NCBI GenBank assembly: GCA_028671895.1
Contig: CM053800.1
Span: 8,267,886 to 8,331,885 of the forward strand
Reading direction: 5' to 3'
Length of the DNA: 64,000 nt
Source of the DNA: Oenanthe sinensis
Lineage: Eukaryota; Streptophyta; Magnoliopsida; Apiales; Apiaceae
Under the pieces are notes generated by a model. The model worked only from the letters and a program-made list of their open reading frames with translations. It had not been told where the DNA came from and ran no database searches. Shown in pieces: positions 30,715 through 40,940 of this stretch; within the stretch, counting starts at the first letter, position 1, and every line of letters begins with the position of its first letter. Both the position numbers and the translations under genes were made by a program.

Positions 30715-31310
30715 CGATCAGGAATCCTGGTCGAATTCCGACCAGGATCCTGGTCGTTTCTTGCTTTAAAAAGGAATCGTAGTCAACAGGGACTCCTGGT
30801 CATGGATCCCTAGTCGAATTCGACTAGGATCCTGGTCGTTTATTGCCTTAATCAGGAATCCTGGTCGATAGGGACTCCTGGTTGTGGATTCCTAGTCGTA
30901 TGTTCGACCATGATTTTCGTCGTTCATAGGGACAATTGTGGCTTCTGATCATCGAGGATTCCTGGTCTTATGTTTGACTATGATCCTAGTCGGCTGTGGT
31001 GCAAATCATTGATGCCCAGTCGTTTACTCGACTAGGGTCCTAGTCGTTCTTGGCTTCCTTGTGGATCCCCTGTCGTTGAGGATTCTTGGTCGTTTATTCG
31101 ACCAGGATCCTAATTATTTATAAGGTGTTTGTTAACCTCTAGTTGTGGCGGATTCCTGGTTGTCCATTCGGCCAGGATCCTAGTCGTTTGTAAGCCACTT
31201 GTTGACCTCTAGTCGTGGTGGATTCCTGGTCGTCCATTTGACCAGGATCCTAGTCGTTTGTAAGCCACTTGTTGACCTCTAGTCGTGCTGGATTCCTGGT
31301 CAATTTTTTT
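30715..31310. repeat. GACCAGGATCC palindromic repeat array in element F
   Basis: About ten imperfect units containing GATTCCTGGTCG followed by CGACCAGGATCCTAGTCG, in part as about 65-bp tandem units (clearest 31140-31300). Each unit can pair CTGGTCG with CGACCAG, giving a run of potential hairpins. It lies upstream of the antisense gene and downstream of pol. Confidence 0.8.
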
Positions 31311-31527
31311 AAAAGAGGCCCATGAATTTGGTGGTTTAACGGGCCTTGGCCCAATCACTCTTGGTCTTTTGCTATGGCCCAATCTTTCATACTTGTTTGT
31401 CCCATTCAAAAATAAGTTTTAGTCCTCGTCGATATTTGGGTCGTATGTTGTCGCGGACCAATCTATTTTTGTGGGCTTTTTACCAGTCATAGGAATTTTA
31501 ACCAGTTGAACTACCATTTTTCTTGGC

Positions 31528-31534
31528 TATAAAT
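31528..31534 (+). promoter_or_regulatory. TATA box of the antisense gene in element F
   Basis: GGCTATAAATTAG about 160 bp before the ATG at 31690, followed by a pyrimidine-rich leader. Position and sequence fit a plant core promoter. Confidence 0.45.
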
Positions 31535-31689
31535 TAGTGAAGTGAGGATTTCTTTTTTCACTCCTCACTTCCTTAGTAAAATTTCTTCAAAATTTCACTC
31601 TACAATTCTTTAGTCAAGGCGATTTCCGGCAAAGTTTTTTCGATCAGTCATCATCTTCTCAATGTCGAGGCTTCAACTGTTGAATATCA

Positions 31690-32355
31690 ATGGCCGATTC
31701 TCAGGACGTTGCTCAACAGAGGCTTCTTGCCAGAGCGGCGAAAAGAGGTAACACCTTCGTTATAAACCCTGTCTTTTCATCACTTTCAAATTTATTGCAA
31801 ACTATGGGTGATGAATTCCCTACTTTAGCGGAGTTAGATGCCTTCAAATATTCAAGTATTTTTACAAACCAGGTCCATTGCGATAAGTTCACCAAATTAT
31901 ATAAACTGCCTCCTGGTCAAAAGTTTGTTTTAGCTGAGCCTGGGGATCGGACTTGTCATTGGCAGCCCAATAGGTTATGTATCTTTAGATATGCCCTTAT
32001 AGGTGGGCTTAGATTTCCCTTCCATGAGTTTATAGTTAGGCTTTTGGCTGAAGTTAGAATCATCCCGTGTCAGTTAGGTCCAAATTCATGGCGGACCCTT
32101 CTCTGCTTTATAGTATTATGTCTTAGGAAGAATTTCCCTATCTCCGTAGCCGTTTTTAGGACTATTTTTCAATTTAATAATAGCCCAAACTCGATGATGG
32201 GCTGGGTATATATTAACCACAGACAAGGGGTAAGCCCATTTTTTTATAACAAATCTTTTCCCGACACTAACCCTGATTGGAGGAGGGATTTCCTTTATTT
32301 GGAATGGGAAGGAGGAGATTGGGCACCCTTTTTAGGACCTTTTTTTGCAACGTGA
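31690..32355 (+). CDS. Antisense gene of element F, exon 1: gypsy-type transposon domain protein (PF04195-like)
   Basis: 221 codons from a well-placed ATG (CAATGGCC) 160 bp after a TATA box. The body resembles the plant 'putative gypsy type transposon' domain (PF04195 / Transposase_28): CIFRYALIGGLRFPFHEFIV, then VRIIPCQLGPNSWRTLLCFI and a Trp-rich end (DWRRDFLYLEWEGGDW). Such antisense ORFs are known from Tat-lineage elements; the biochemical role is unknown. The frame ends just after a run of seven T (32339-32345), where a one-base change would let it continue (LQRERWKPGP in the next frame). Further frame breaks lie between 32355 and 32483, one next to a duplicated CTCATAGTTGCAGA. Confidence 0.65.
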   Translation: MADSQDVAQQRLLARAAKRGNTFVINPVFSSLSNLLQTMGDEFPTLAELDAFKYSSIFTNQVHCDKFTKLYKLPPGQKFVLAEPGDRTCHWQPNRLCIFRYALIGGLRFPFHEFIVRLLAEVRIIPCQLGPNSWRTLLCFIVLCLRKNFPISVAVFRTIFQFNNSPNSMMGWVYINHRQGVSPFFYNKSFPDTNPDWRRDFLYLEWEGGDWAPFLGPFFAT

Positions 32356-32482
32356 AAGATGGAAACCCGGGCCTAATCCAGTTGACCCCTGAGGAGAAGC
32401 TCATAGTTGCAGATTTGGGCAAAGATAAGGGCTCGACTCACTATAAAAGCTCATAGTTGCAGAGTCTCTTCGGTCCCAGGCC

Positions 32483-33130
32483 GTGGCCATGGTAAGGCCC
32501 ATTTTGCCCCTTTTTTTGTACATAGTCAGTTTTTGTACTTTTCTATTTCCTGACTCGGTGTATTGGTTTTTTCATCAGGTCAACACCTATTTCCAGACCA
32601 TGTCCCATCAGGCCAAGACTTGGCATTTTTCAGAGAAGGCGCAAAGGAATGGCAAGGCCAAAGCCGATGCAAAAGTGGTTGTGCTGGAAAAGAAACTGCT
32701 CAAAAAGGAGCAGGAGTTGGTGGCGGTCCATGCTGAGCTGCAGGAGCTGAGGACCGAGAAGAAGGTCCTGATTGACAAATACATGGAGTCGGATAAATTT
32801 TTTACTTTTATTGATAAGCACGACGACATGTTATTTGCAACGGCTGGTGCCCAAGCTTGGGGCAAATATGTTGATGCCATCTTGGCTAAACATCCGGGTC
32901 TTTTTAACCGGGATGATTTTCCTTGCCCCATGGTTCAGCCATTGGCTTTGACGTCTACTGCTCAAGGGACAGGTTCAGGAAACTTGTCGGGTGGCGAGGC
33001 TTTGGACGAGTATGATCGAGTCTTCGACTCTACTCCCGAGGTTAAGGACAATGCTCGTAAGGAAGTAGATGAAGAAGGGAAGACTGAGGAAGAAGGGAAG
33101 ACTGAGGAAGACATTGAAGATCTTCCTTAG
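32483..33130 (+). CDS. Antisense gene of element F, 3' part with likely 87-bp intron and coiled coil
   Basis: The open frame runs to 33130, but its first part is probably intronic: ATG|GTAAGG at 32491/32492 is a strong donor and GGTTTTTTCATCAG|GT ends at 32578, giving an 87-bp AT-rich intron whose unspliced form stays open. The exon from 32579 encodes HQAKTWHFSEKAQ, a clear coiled coil (about 32645-32790, KKLLKKEQELVAVHAELQEL), a small helical part, and a repeated acidic tail (EEEGKTEEEGKTEED). This matches the two-part build (globular domain then coiled coil) common to this protein type. Ends before the integrase end of the opposite strand without overlap. Confidence 0.6.
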   Translation: MAMVRPILPLFLYIVSFCTFLFPDSVYWFFHQVNTYFQTMSHQAKTWHFSEKAQRNGKAKADAKVVVLEKKLLKKEQELVAVHAELQELRTEKKVLIDKYMESDKFFTFIDKHDDMLFATAGAQAWGKYVDAILAKHPGLFNRDDFPCPMVQPLALTSTAQGTGSGNLSGGEALDEYDRVFDSTPEVKDNARKEVDEEGKTEEEGKTEEDIEDLP

Positions 33131-33222
33131 TTTCTTCTACTTTTTATATTTCTTTTATTCCTTTCTGTTCTTAACTCATGTACTCCTAAAGACTTTTTAT
33201 TTATAAAAAGCCTCTTGTTATT

Positions 33223-33400
33223 TTTTTTCTTTTTCGTGCCTTAGCATATTTGATAAAATATACTTCTTGAGCATAAAAGAACAAATAAAACTGGACATTA
33301 CTCGGAGTGCCAACTGTGCTAAATTTTATTCTTTTTCTTGCCTTAGTATATTTGATAAAATATACTTTTCGAGCATAAAAGAACAAATATGCATAGATAT
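33223..33400. repeat. Duplicated segment between antisense gene and integrase of element F
   Basis: GCCTTAGCATATTTGATAAA...GAGCATAAAAGAACAAATA occurs twice about 107 bp apart (33237-33287 and 33341-33389), with a partial third trace near 33430. The rest of 33131-33662 has no gene. Confidence 0.7.
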
Positions 33401-33662
33401 TAAAGTGCCTATCCAGGCTCGATCTTGTTCTTTTATCATAAAGGAACTTAATAAATATTGTCAATCTAGGCTAAACACACATATTTTTGAAGGTGCCATA
33501 AGGCTGAGAATTTTATTAATAATGTCTTCGAGGCTAAAGTGGGCACAGCCCTTATAAAATGGGAATTTTGTCTGGAGCGAAAGGCTCTTACATCCTAATG
33601 GTTTCATCAAACCTTATTTCTACTTAATTCCTACTAGATATAAGAACTCATAGTTGAATTCT

Positions 33663-34624
33663 TTAAACATAATAAACCTTCAGGTTTGAGGCATGCCAAG
33701 TCCGTGGCACCTCAACATCTTCTAGGGTTTCAAGGATGTATGATCCTCCTCCCTTAACTTGTTTTATCTGGTACGGCCCTTCCCAATTGGGGGCTAACTT
33801 GCCTTTAGGGCCTATTTCGGAAGCTTTAGCTTTCCTGAGGACCAAGTCCCCTTGCCAGAAAAACCTTTCTTTAACCCTCAAGTTGTAATAGAAAGACGAC
33901 TTCTTTTGGTATTCAATGATCTTCGTATGTGCCCTGTCTCTGACTTCGTCAATTAAGTCTAATGCAAGTTTCATCCCTTCCTTATTTTCCTCAGCCTTAA
34001 AGGCCTTGATTCTCGGGGATACATGGGATATTTCGACTAGGACCACTGCCTCAGCTCCGTAAGCTAGGAAGAATGGAGTTGCATCAGTAATGACTTTATG
34101 AGTGGTTCTGTATGCCTAGAGTATTGGCAAGAGCTCATCCACCCATGTGTTAGCAGAACGCTCGATCCTTTTCTTGAGTCCATCAAGGATGATTCGATTG
34201 GCTACCTCAGCTTGACCATTTGCTTGGGGACGTGCAACGGTTGTGAAACGTAGATTGATGTCATTATCTTGCAATACTCATTGAATTCTTCATTGTTGAA
34301 TTGCGTGCCATTATCTGTTACCATGATTCATGGTATTCCATACCTATATATGATGTTTTTTCAGAAGAATTGAGCTACTTGTTTTATGATTATCTTGGCC
34401 AGTGGCTTAGCCTTAATCCATTTGGTGAAGTAATCTATTGCAACGATTAGGAACTTTCTTTGTCTACTAGCCATTGAGAAAGGTCCTAAAATGTCCATTC
34501 CCCATATTACAAAGGGGATGGGGGAATTGATGGATGTCAACATCTCAGGAGGTTGTCTGAACACTGGTGCATGCCTTTGGCACCTGTCACACCTTCTCAC
34601 ATACTCCTTCGAATCTTTTAACAA
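33663..34624 (-). pseudogene. Gypsy integrase of element F
   Basis: Minus-strand pieces: zinc-finger end CDRCQRHAP and DILGPF of the core with the first catalytic Asp (34624-34361: WGMDILGPFSMASRQRKFLI); a broken middle (34360-34050) in which LVTDNGTQFNN- and PQANGQAEVAN-like sequences can be read in the reverse complement with stops; and the C-terminal part 34046-33663 with LVLRKAKASEIGPKGKLAPNW and GPYQIKQV. No chromodomain seen. It would insert the cDNA; now inactive. Confidence 0.85.
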
Positions 34625-34677
34625 GTCGGGCCATTAAAATCCTAGACGGGTGATTTTGTGAGTCAAAGCTCTGCCCC

Positions 34678-35466
34678 TCAAGTGTTGGCCACAAATTCCT
34701 TCGTGTACTTTTTTAAAGCCTCATGGGCTTCGTCTGGCCTTAGGCATTTCAAGTACGAAATAACAAAAGATTTCTTATAGAGAATTCCATCAATAAGAGC
34801 GTACCTTAAGGCCCTCACAGTAAGTTTTCTGGCTTCCATGGCATTGGCAGGCGTCCATCCAGATTGAAGGTGGACTTTAATTGGGTCCATCCAGCAACTG
34901 CCCATGTTTATCAGGGATACCAGCTTTGCATTGATGCTGGGTGTCTTCAAGATTTGGAAGTAAACACTTACCATATGTTCATCCGCTTCTGATGAGGCAA
35001 ACTTTGATAAGGCATCGGCCTTTACATTCTCTTCTCTAGGAATATATTCAATATGGCATTCTTCAAACTGAGTCATTATAACTTTTACCAGTCAGAGGTA
35101 TTTAACCATAACTTCTTCCCTCGCTTCAAAATCCCCATTTACTTGGGATATAACCAATTTCGAGTCTCCACAGACTTTGAGGTGTTTGGCATTTAGTGCC
35201 TTGGCCAAACTCAGGCCTGCTATCAGATCTTCATATTCGGCTTCATTGTTGGTTATTGGGAAGTAAAGCTTAATAACATACTCAATAATGAATCCTTCGG
35301 GTCTTTGTAGCACCAAGCCTTCTCCACTAGATTTTTTTTGATGCCCCATCAAAATTGAGCACCCAATATTCTTTAGGAGTTTGTCTTTCTTTTCGTGATG
35401 TTTCCACACTATCCTGCCCCCCAACTTCTTGGTCGTTGATAGTGTACTCGACCACGAAGTCAGCAA
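34678..35466 (-). pseudogene. Second (archaeal-type) RNase H and RH-INT linker of element F
   Basis: 35466-35092 encodes an RNase H of the type found only in Tat-lineage Gypsy elements: VLQRPEGFIIEYVIKLYFPI, TNNEAEYEDLIAGLSLAK (catalytic Glu), VCGDSKLVISQVNG (catalytic Asp). 35076-34678 continues with IEYIPREENVKADALSKFAS (final His/Asp-type segment) and the linker towards integrase. A frameshift near 35330 separates it from the first RNase H, with LNFDGASKK at 35340 as the start of the second domain. Confidence 0.8.
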
Positions 35467-35791
35467 GAGCTTGAGCTTTAATGGCCGTTCGAGGCTTATA
35501 CTTGATGTCGAATTCTCTTAGCTCTATGGCCCACTTGATCAATCTTCCACTTGCCTTAGGGCTGTGTAGGATGTTTCTTAGCGGTTGATCAGTTAGTACC
35601 TCGATTTTGTGTGCTTGAAAATAATGACGTAATTTTCTCGAGGCCATTACCAAGGCCAGTGCAAACTTCTCAATCTTGGAGTAGTTAAGTTCTACTCCAT
35701 GCAAGACCTTGCTTACATAGTAAACTGGCTTTTGAGTCTTTTTTTCTTCCTTTATAAGAACAACACTCAGGGATTTATCAGATACAGCCAA
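35327..35791 (-). pseudogene. Gypsy RNase H of element F
   Basis: First, retroviral-type RNase H following RT: VSDKSLSVVLIKEEKKTQKP, YYVSKVLHGVELNYSKIEK, VLTDQPLRNILHSPKASGRL. The RT thumb and connection (35964-35792) is frameshifted. It removes RNA from the RNA-DNA hybrid. The domain ends by running into the N-terminus of the second RNase H. Confidence 0.85.
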
Positions 35792-35964
35792 GTACAGGTA
35801 TAAGACGTCATCGGGACTAGGCTTGGCTAATAATGGGCTTTAATTATATATTTCTTCAGTTCTTCAAAAGCTGCCTGACTTTCTTTTGTCCACACAAAAT
35901 CCTTTAGTTTCTTCAATGTTTGGAAGAAGGGTAGACACTTATCCCCAGACTTCGAGACAAACCT

Positions 35965-36633
35965 TCATAGGGCTACAATTTTTTCTATTAATTTCTGGAC
36001 ATCTCTTACTGTCTTAGGGGATTCCATGTCGAGTATAGCCTTAATTTTGTCAGGATTGGCCTCAATCCCCCTTTTGGAGACCATCATTCCGAAGAATTTC
36101 CCAGATCCTATGCCAAATGTGCATTTTGCTGGGTTTAGCATCATTCTGTGGTGTCTCAACACTTCGAACGCCTCTTTTAAGTGTTGAATATGGTCGGCCT
36201 TATCAAGGCTTTTGACTAGCATGTCATCAACGTAGACCTCCATCGTTTTTCCAATGAGATGCTTGAATATTTTATTTACTAGCCTTTGATATGTGGCTCC
36301 TGCATTCTTTAACCCGAAGGCCATAACAAGATAATAAAATATACCATAGTCAGTGTTGAAAGATACCTTGGCAATGTCATCCTCGTGCATCCTGATATGA
36401 TTATATCCACTAAAGCCATCCATGAAGCTTAATATCTCATGTCCTGTTGTGACATCTATAAGTGCATCAATCCTCAGAAGGGGGAAACAATCCTTTGGAC
36501 ATGCATCATTCAAATCAGTGAAGTCCACGCACATCCTCCACTTTTCATTGGATTTTCTTACCATTACAGGGTTAGCAAGCCATTCAGGAAATTGAATTTC
36601 CTTGATGAACCCAGCTTCTAAGAGCTTTTCCAC
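35965..36633 (-). pseudogene. Gypsy reverse transcriptase of element F
   Basis: LLEAGFIKEIQFPEWLANPV and MCVDFTDLNDACPKDCFPL (fingers), FMDGFSGYNHIRM, FGLKNAGATYQRLVNKIF, and the catalytic YVDD (MEVYVDDMLVKS, about 36235), then MLNPAKCTFGI. All are standard Gypsy RT landmarks with the catalytic Asp pair intact. A stop lies just upstream (36634-36640) and a frameshift just downstream. Confidence 0.9.
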
Positions 36634-36681
36634 CTCTTATTTTATGGCTTCTTGCATTTCTAGAGCGAAATTCCTCTTCTT

Positions 36682-37385
36682 TTACTTTATCATTTTTCGT
36701 CGTGGATCCACGTTAAGTTTATGAGTAATTAGTTTGGGATCAATTCCTGGCATATCAGTGGTTGTCCAAGCAAATAATTCCTCATTTTCTTGTAAGAACT
36801 TTGTTAATTCTTCTTTCATAGGCTCTTCTAAGGAGGCCCCAATATAGGTGACCTTTTCAGGTGCTCCTAGAACTAAGGGAATTGAAACTAAAACTTCGGT
36901 TGGCTTCCCCTTTCTTCCTTCTTCTTCTATTCTCGAGTCCATGTCCTCTATGGGTAGGACTTGCCCCCCGACTCCATCGGGTCTCAGGGCTGCCACGTAA
37001 CAACTTCTTGCCATTTTTTGGTCTCTTTTTTCCTCCCCAATACTGTTTCCGTTGGGGAACTAGATTTTCAAGTGATAACTTGAGGCTACATCCTTGAAAG
37101 CATGAAAACCTGTTCTTCCAAGGATGGCGTTATACGTAGAAGATGCTTTGATTACCAGAAATGTTAGCATCTGAGTGGCCTCTCGGAGATCTCTCAACAT
37201 TGTCATGGGTAGTTGAATGGTTCATTCCACTTTCGACTCCACTCCATTAAAACCATAGATTAGAACATCCGAAGGGGTTAGTTGGGAATCATTGTACCCC
37301 ATCTTCATAAAGGCATCATAGAATAAGATATCAATTGATGCTCCATTGTCCACCAGGACTCTTTTTACTTCTGAATTTCCTATCA
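36682..37385 (-). pseudogene. Gypsy aspartic protease and protease-RT linker of element F
   Basis: Active site VDNGAS (37355-37338; D-N-G-A-S is the usual Tat variant of D-T/S-G), then ILGRTGFHAFKDVASSYHLK near 37130-37070, and the linker ORF 37014-36682 with FLQENEELFAWTTTDMPGID, typical of the stretch before RT. Stops near 37230 and 37060 break the frame. Confidence 0.8.
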
Positions 37386-39116
37386 AAGGGGCAATGACAA
37401 GAGGGTATCGTGCAGAAACTTTATCCCTGCCAAGTCTGAGTCATTAAAGGATATGACCACCTTCGTTCTAACATGTTTAGGTGCTTCACCTACGACTTGC
37501 ATAACTTCTCTTGCGTATGCTTTTCTCGAGTTTCTTGAATTCCTTGCAGTTGTAGGTTCTCCGAAAATCATATTAACAACTGGTCCTCTAGGCTGGGGAT
37601 TCATATCTCGACTATCATTGTTTTTCCCATTATCATCACGCCTATCACGGCTACCATCTTTGGTCAACTTATAAAGTTTTCCTCTTCTGATAAGGAATTC
37701 GATTTCATCATTCAATTGTCTACAGTCATTCATGTCATGTCTGGTATCCTTATGAAATCGGCAAAACGCGTTCTTTTTTCTTTTTTCAGGATCGGACTTT
37801 AGGGGTTTAGGTCATCTCAGGTCTCGATCCCTTTCAATATCTATCAGGATTTGGCTTAGAGGCGTATTCAGCCTTGCATATTCAGAGAACTTTGGTCCCA
37901 AGCTATTTTTCTTATGAGGGGATTCTGAATCCTTATATGTCTTAGAATATTTGTCCTGGGCATCGTACTCCTGATCCTCTTTTCTTTTCTTACTGCCACT
38001 GACATGGTGGTTTTCTTCATGCTTTCTTCTGCCTTGATGTACTTCTCAGCACTATCTTGGAGGAGAAGTATGTTCTATAGGGGATGCTTGGCTAGACCTT
38101 TTAAAGTAAGGATCTATCGTCCCTTGTTGCAAGGCTATCATATCCACTTTTTCTTCCAAGTCCGGGACATTCAGGGATTCCTTTGTAAAATGGTTCAACT
38201 AATCCCTCAGGGATTCATTCTTTCCTTGTTCCAGATTCATGAGAGAAGCCGAACTTTTTTCGTGCACTCTTCCGCTTATAAACTAGCTTATAAAGGCCTT
38301 ATTGAGTTCTTTGCAGGACCCAATAGAGTTGGGAGGTAACCGGATATACCAACATTGAGCCATACCCCCCAGGGTTTGAGGAAAAGCCCTGCACTTGACA
38401 AATCATTGATAGGTTGTAATAACAAAGCATTCGAAAAAGTTCTTACATAATTTGCGAGATCTCCCGCTCCATCATAAGTCTTGAGGGTGGTGTATGATGT
38501 CAGGGGCTTCACGCCTCGGGGCTGGCCTTGTGACCTGCCGATCTAAGCTTTTCTTTATCTATTTGAGTTCAGCCTCGTAGGAAGCAATTTTCTGTTCTAG
38601 TTTCATACGGGACTGTGAACATTGGCTTCCTATGGGTTCCTTGCCAGGCCTTCTCCTCCTATGATTAATATCGGTGCCTTTCGAGCTTTCATCATCAGTT
38701 GAGTATGGTCTTGAGAAATTGCGGACTCCTTCTCTACGCCCATAATTTCGTGGGGTTTCCAATCCTCGGATATAAGGAGGGGGATAAGCTTAGAAGAGTC
38801 CAAGCCTAGGTTGGGCAACAGTGCTACTAGGGATAACAACAGTGGAAATTTGTGCATGAGGAGGAGCAATAGCAATAAAAGGAGTTTGAGTTACCTGGGA
38901 TAGAGGGTTGGATCCATGGATGAATTCCTCAGGATTGGTAGAATGGACGATTTCACTGAATGGGCCAAGCCTTTGAGTGCTAGGACCTTGAGTTATAGCA
39001 GGAATAGTGGTGGTAATGGGGACCTCGGAGGTTTGAGTTTCATTTGGAGGAATCACAGTGGTCGGGTCTCCTGCGATAGGGATGATGTCTCCATCAACTT
39101 TTCGTGTTCTTGCCAT
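37383..39116 (-). pseudogene. Gypsy Gag of element F
   Basis: Starts at ATG 39116 (MARTRKVDGD), 21 bases after the primer-binding site. A Pro/Thr-rich N-terminal part is followed, through several stops, by the Retrotrans_gag core (MAQCWYIRLPPNSIGS near 38350, RVHEKSSASLMNLEQGKNES). The C-terminal zinc-binding-like box FCRFHKDTRHDMNDCRQL (about 37770-37720) is the variant knuckle usual in Tat elements. It then runs into the protease (VVISFNDSDLAG). Gag is the particle shell protein. Confidence 0.8.
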
Positions 39117-39129
39117 GGTTGATGTTGTC

Positions 39130-39149
39130 TTCCCACAGACGGCGCCAAA
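39130..39149 (-). promoter_or_regulatory. Primer-binding site of element F
   Basis: Directly inside the 5' LTR, the minus strand reads TTTGGCGCCGTCTGTGGGAA. TGGCGCCGT is a common tRNA-complementary start in plant Gypsy elements; I do not assign the tRNA with certainty. Confidence 0.75.
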
Positions 39150-39647
39150 TGTTGTGGATTAAAAACTAGGGTGTAGTTATTGCAATGTGTGTCAGAGCTT
39201 ATCAAGCTTTAATAGCTGCACATGTGTTTCGTAGCATAATTTTGCCCTCACAAGATGCCTACGTATCTCAGTGCGTATAAGAATCAAGCCAGACGTAGTT
39301 CTAAGAATGAAGGGTTAGGCCCTTTATATAGACGTAGAGAGTCTAAGAATTAGAGTAGGGTTAGGAACCTTGGTGGGCAGGACACCTCCTAGAAGGATTC
39401 TGGATCCTTCTCGTGATAGAAATAGTTTCCAAGTATGAATATATTTTCTTGTTGATTGATGTGTCTTGGGGACTACTCCTTGAAGTAGTTTCCTTGTAGT
39501 TGGACATAATTAATTAGCCAATCAATATGAATTTATTTACTAATTAGGGTTTCAGGCCTCATTAACTGGGCCTCCCTTTTGGACCAGACTAGATCTAATT
39601 ATAGTCACATTAATTGTGCCTTTAGGGCTTACTTTTAGCCAATATCA
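39150..39647 (-). repeat. 5' LTR of element F (right)
   Basis: 498 bp, same TG...CA ends as the left LTR, followed by the AAAAG target duplication. It lacks two short stretches present in the left LTR (near GCTGTATATTTA). TATATAAA (minus) at 39323-39330 is the promoter candidate. Confidence 0.9.
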
Positions 39648-39652
39648 AAAAG

Positions 39653-40012
39653 TAATTTGCTTCTTTTCAAGTTTAACAGGGTAAAATAGTACAATTTAAT
39701 GGCTACGTAGGTAGTGCCTCAAATTTGATTATGAATCCCAATTTTCATCTTAAACTGCTACTTCAAGAGATAAAAGACAGTACAATCATTACCTTGTCGA
39801 ATTACATGTTTTTCAAACAAGTTCAAATAATTTTTGAGCTTTTTGTTTGATTTTACAACAATTCTTCATTGGAAAATCAATAAAAATATCCAATTTTAAA
39901 ATTCTGTTATTTATCTTATATATTTTTTTTATACTTTTGTTCGGTAATTATTTATCCATACATGAATACATTAGTTAAGCTATTTTTATTTTTATAAAAT
40001 AGTCTTAAAATA
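39653..40012. other. AT-rich DNA between elements F and D
   Basis: About 360 bases of pre-insertion DNA; no gene seen. Confidence 0.5.
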
Positions 40013-40365
40013 AAACATGTTGGACCCTGATATTGTAGAAGGGGGGTTGAATACAATATCTGAATTTAATCGCGGAATATTGGATTTAAAAATATTATTT
40101 TAAATTCACACGAAATATTAATTATGATGAAATACTGTTCAAGTGGAAGATATAATTTTAACTTGAAAAGTATTACAAAATTAATAAGTAGAAAGTTTAT
40201 ATAACTGTTTAAAAGCTTAGAACGATTTTGACATGAATTGTTCGAGTTAAACAATTATATTCCAAACTTGCACAGAAATCTGTGAATATTACAATGCAGA
40301 CAAATTTCTGAATTTGATCTGATTTTCTAACTCTTGAACAACTGAAAAGTGAAGCCTTCATCTCA

Positions 40366-40373
40366 TATTTATA
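40366..40373 (-). promoter_or_regulatory. TATA box of the element D LTR (left copy)
   Basis: Reverse complement TATAAATA in CTCTATAAATATGAG; the same is found at 49867-49874. In sense direction it lies just downstream of the motif array. Confidence 0.6.
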
Positions 40374-40389
40374 GAGAATGGAAATGGCT

Positions 40390-40940
40390 GGTATGACCTT
40401 TATCAGCATGACTTAATTTACTGAAATTAAGTCTGTATGACTTTTTTTAACCCTTGTATGACATTTAAAAAGCTGGGCAAGACTTATTTCTCTCGGTATG
40501 ACTTATTTTATTAATTAAAAAATCGGTATGACTTTTTAATTAAATAAAAAATAAGTCCAGCAGGACCTTTTAAACACAGAAAATTCGGTATGACTTATTC
40601 TGGTATGACTTTAGGTCGGCAGAAGCTCGGTATGACTTTTTCTTCTGCAGCTCGGTATGACTTATTTTCTGCAGCTCGGTATGACTTATTTTCTGCAGCT
40701 CAGAATGACTTTTTCTGGTATGACTTTACCTTCTGCAGCTCAGTATGACTTATTTTCTACAGCTCAGAATGACTTTTTCTGGTATGACTTTACCTTCTGC
40801 AGCTCAGTATGACTTTTTCTTCTGCAACTCGGTATGACTTATTTTCTGCCAGAATTCGGTATGACTTATTTTCACCAGAATTCGGTATGACTTATTTTCT
40901 GCCAGAATTCGGTATGACTTATTTCTGGTATGACTTTTCC
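40390..40940 (-). repeat. GGTATGACTT motif array in U3 of the element D LTR (left)
   Basis: More than 20 copies of TATGACTT (plus-strand orientation), many within about 24-bp units such as GCTCGGTATGACTTATTTTC joined by TGCA or AATT. Directly upstream of the TATA box in sense direction. Confidence 0.92.

Larger units (their letters stand above)
29811..39647 (-). mobile_element. Element F: complete Tat-like Gypsy LTR retrotransposon with antisense gene
   Basis: Two LTRs in the same orientation, flanked by identical 5-bp target duplications AAAAG (29806-29810 and 39648-39652). On the minus strand: 5' LTR, primer-binding site, gag, protease, RT, RNase H, a second (archaeal-type) RNase H, integrase. 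On the plus strand between integrase and the 3' LTR lies a separate gene. RT before integrase makes it Gypsy; the double RNase H and extra ORF region fit the plant Tat lineage. About 9.8 kb; numerous stops, so dead. Confidence 0.9.

Noticed and set aside
30715..31310. CRISPR-like array
   Set aside because: Repeats are imperfect, spacers are themselves repetitive, there are no cas genes, and the DNA is from a plant.
32492..32578. Membrane-like hydrophobic stretch at the start of the second antisense ORF
   Set aside because: It is best explained as an in-frame unspliced intron.
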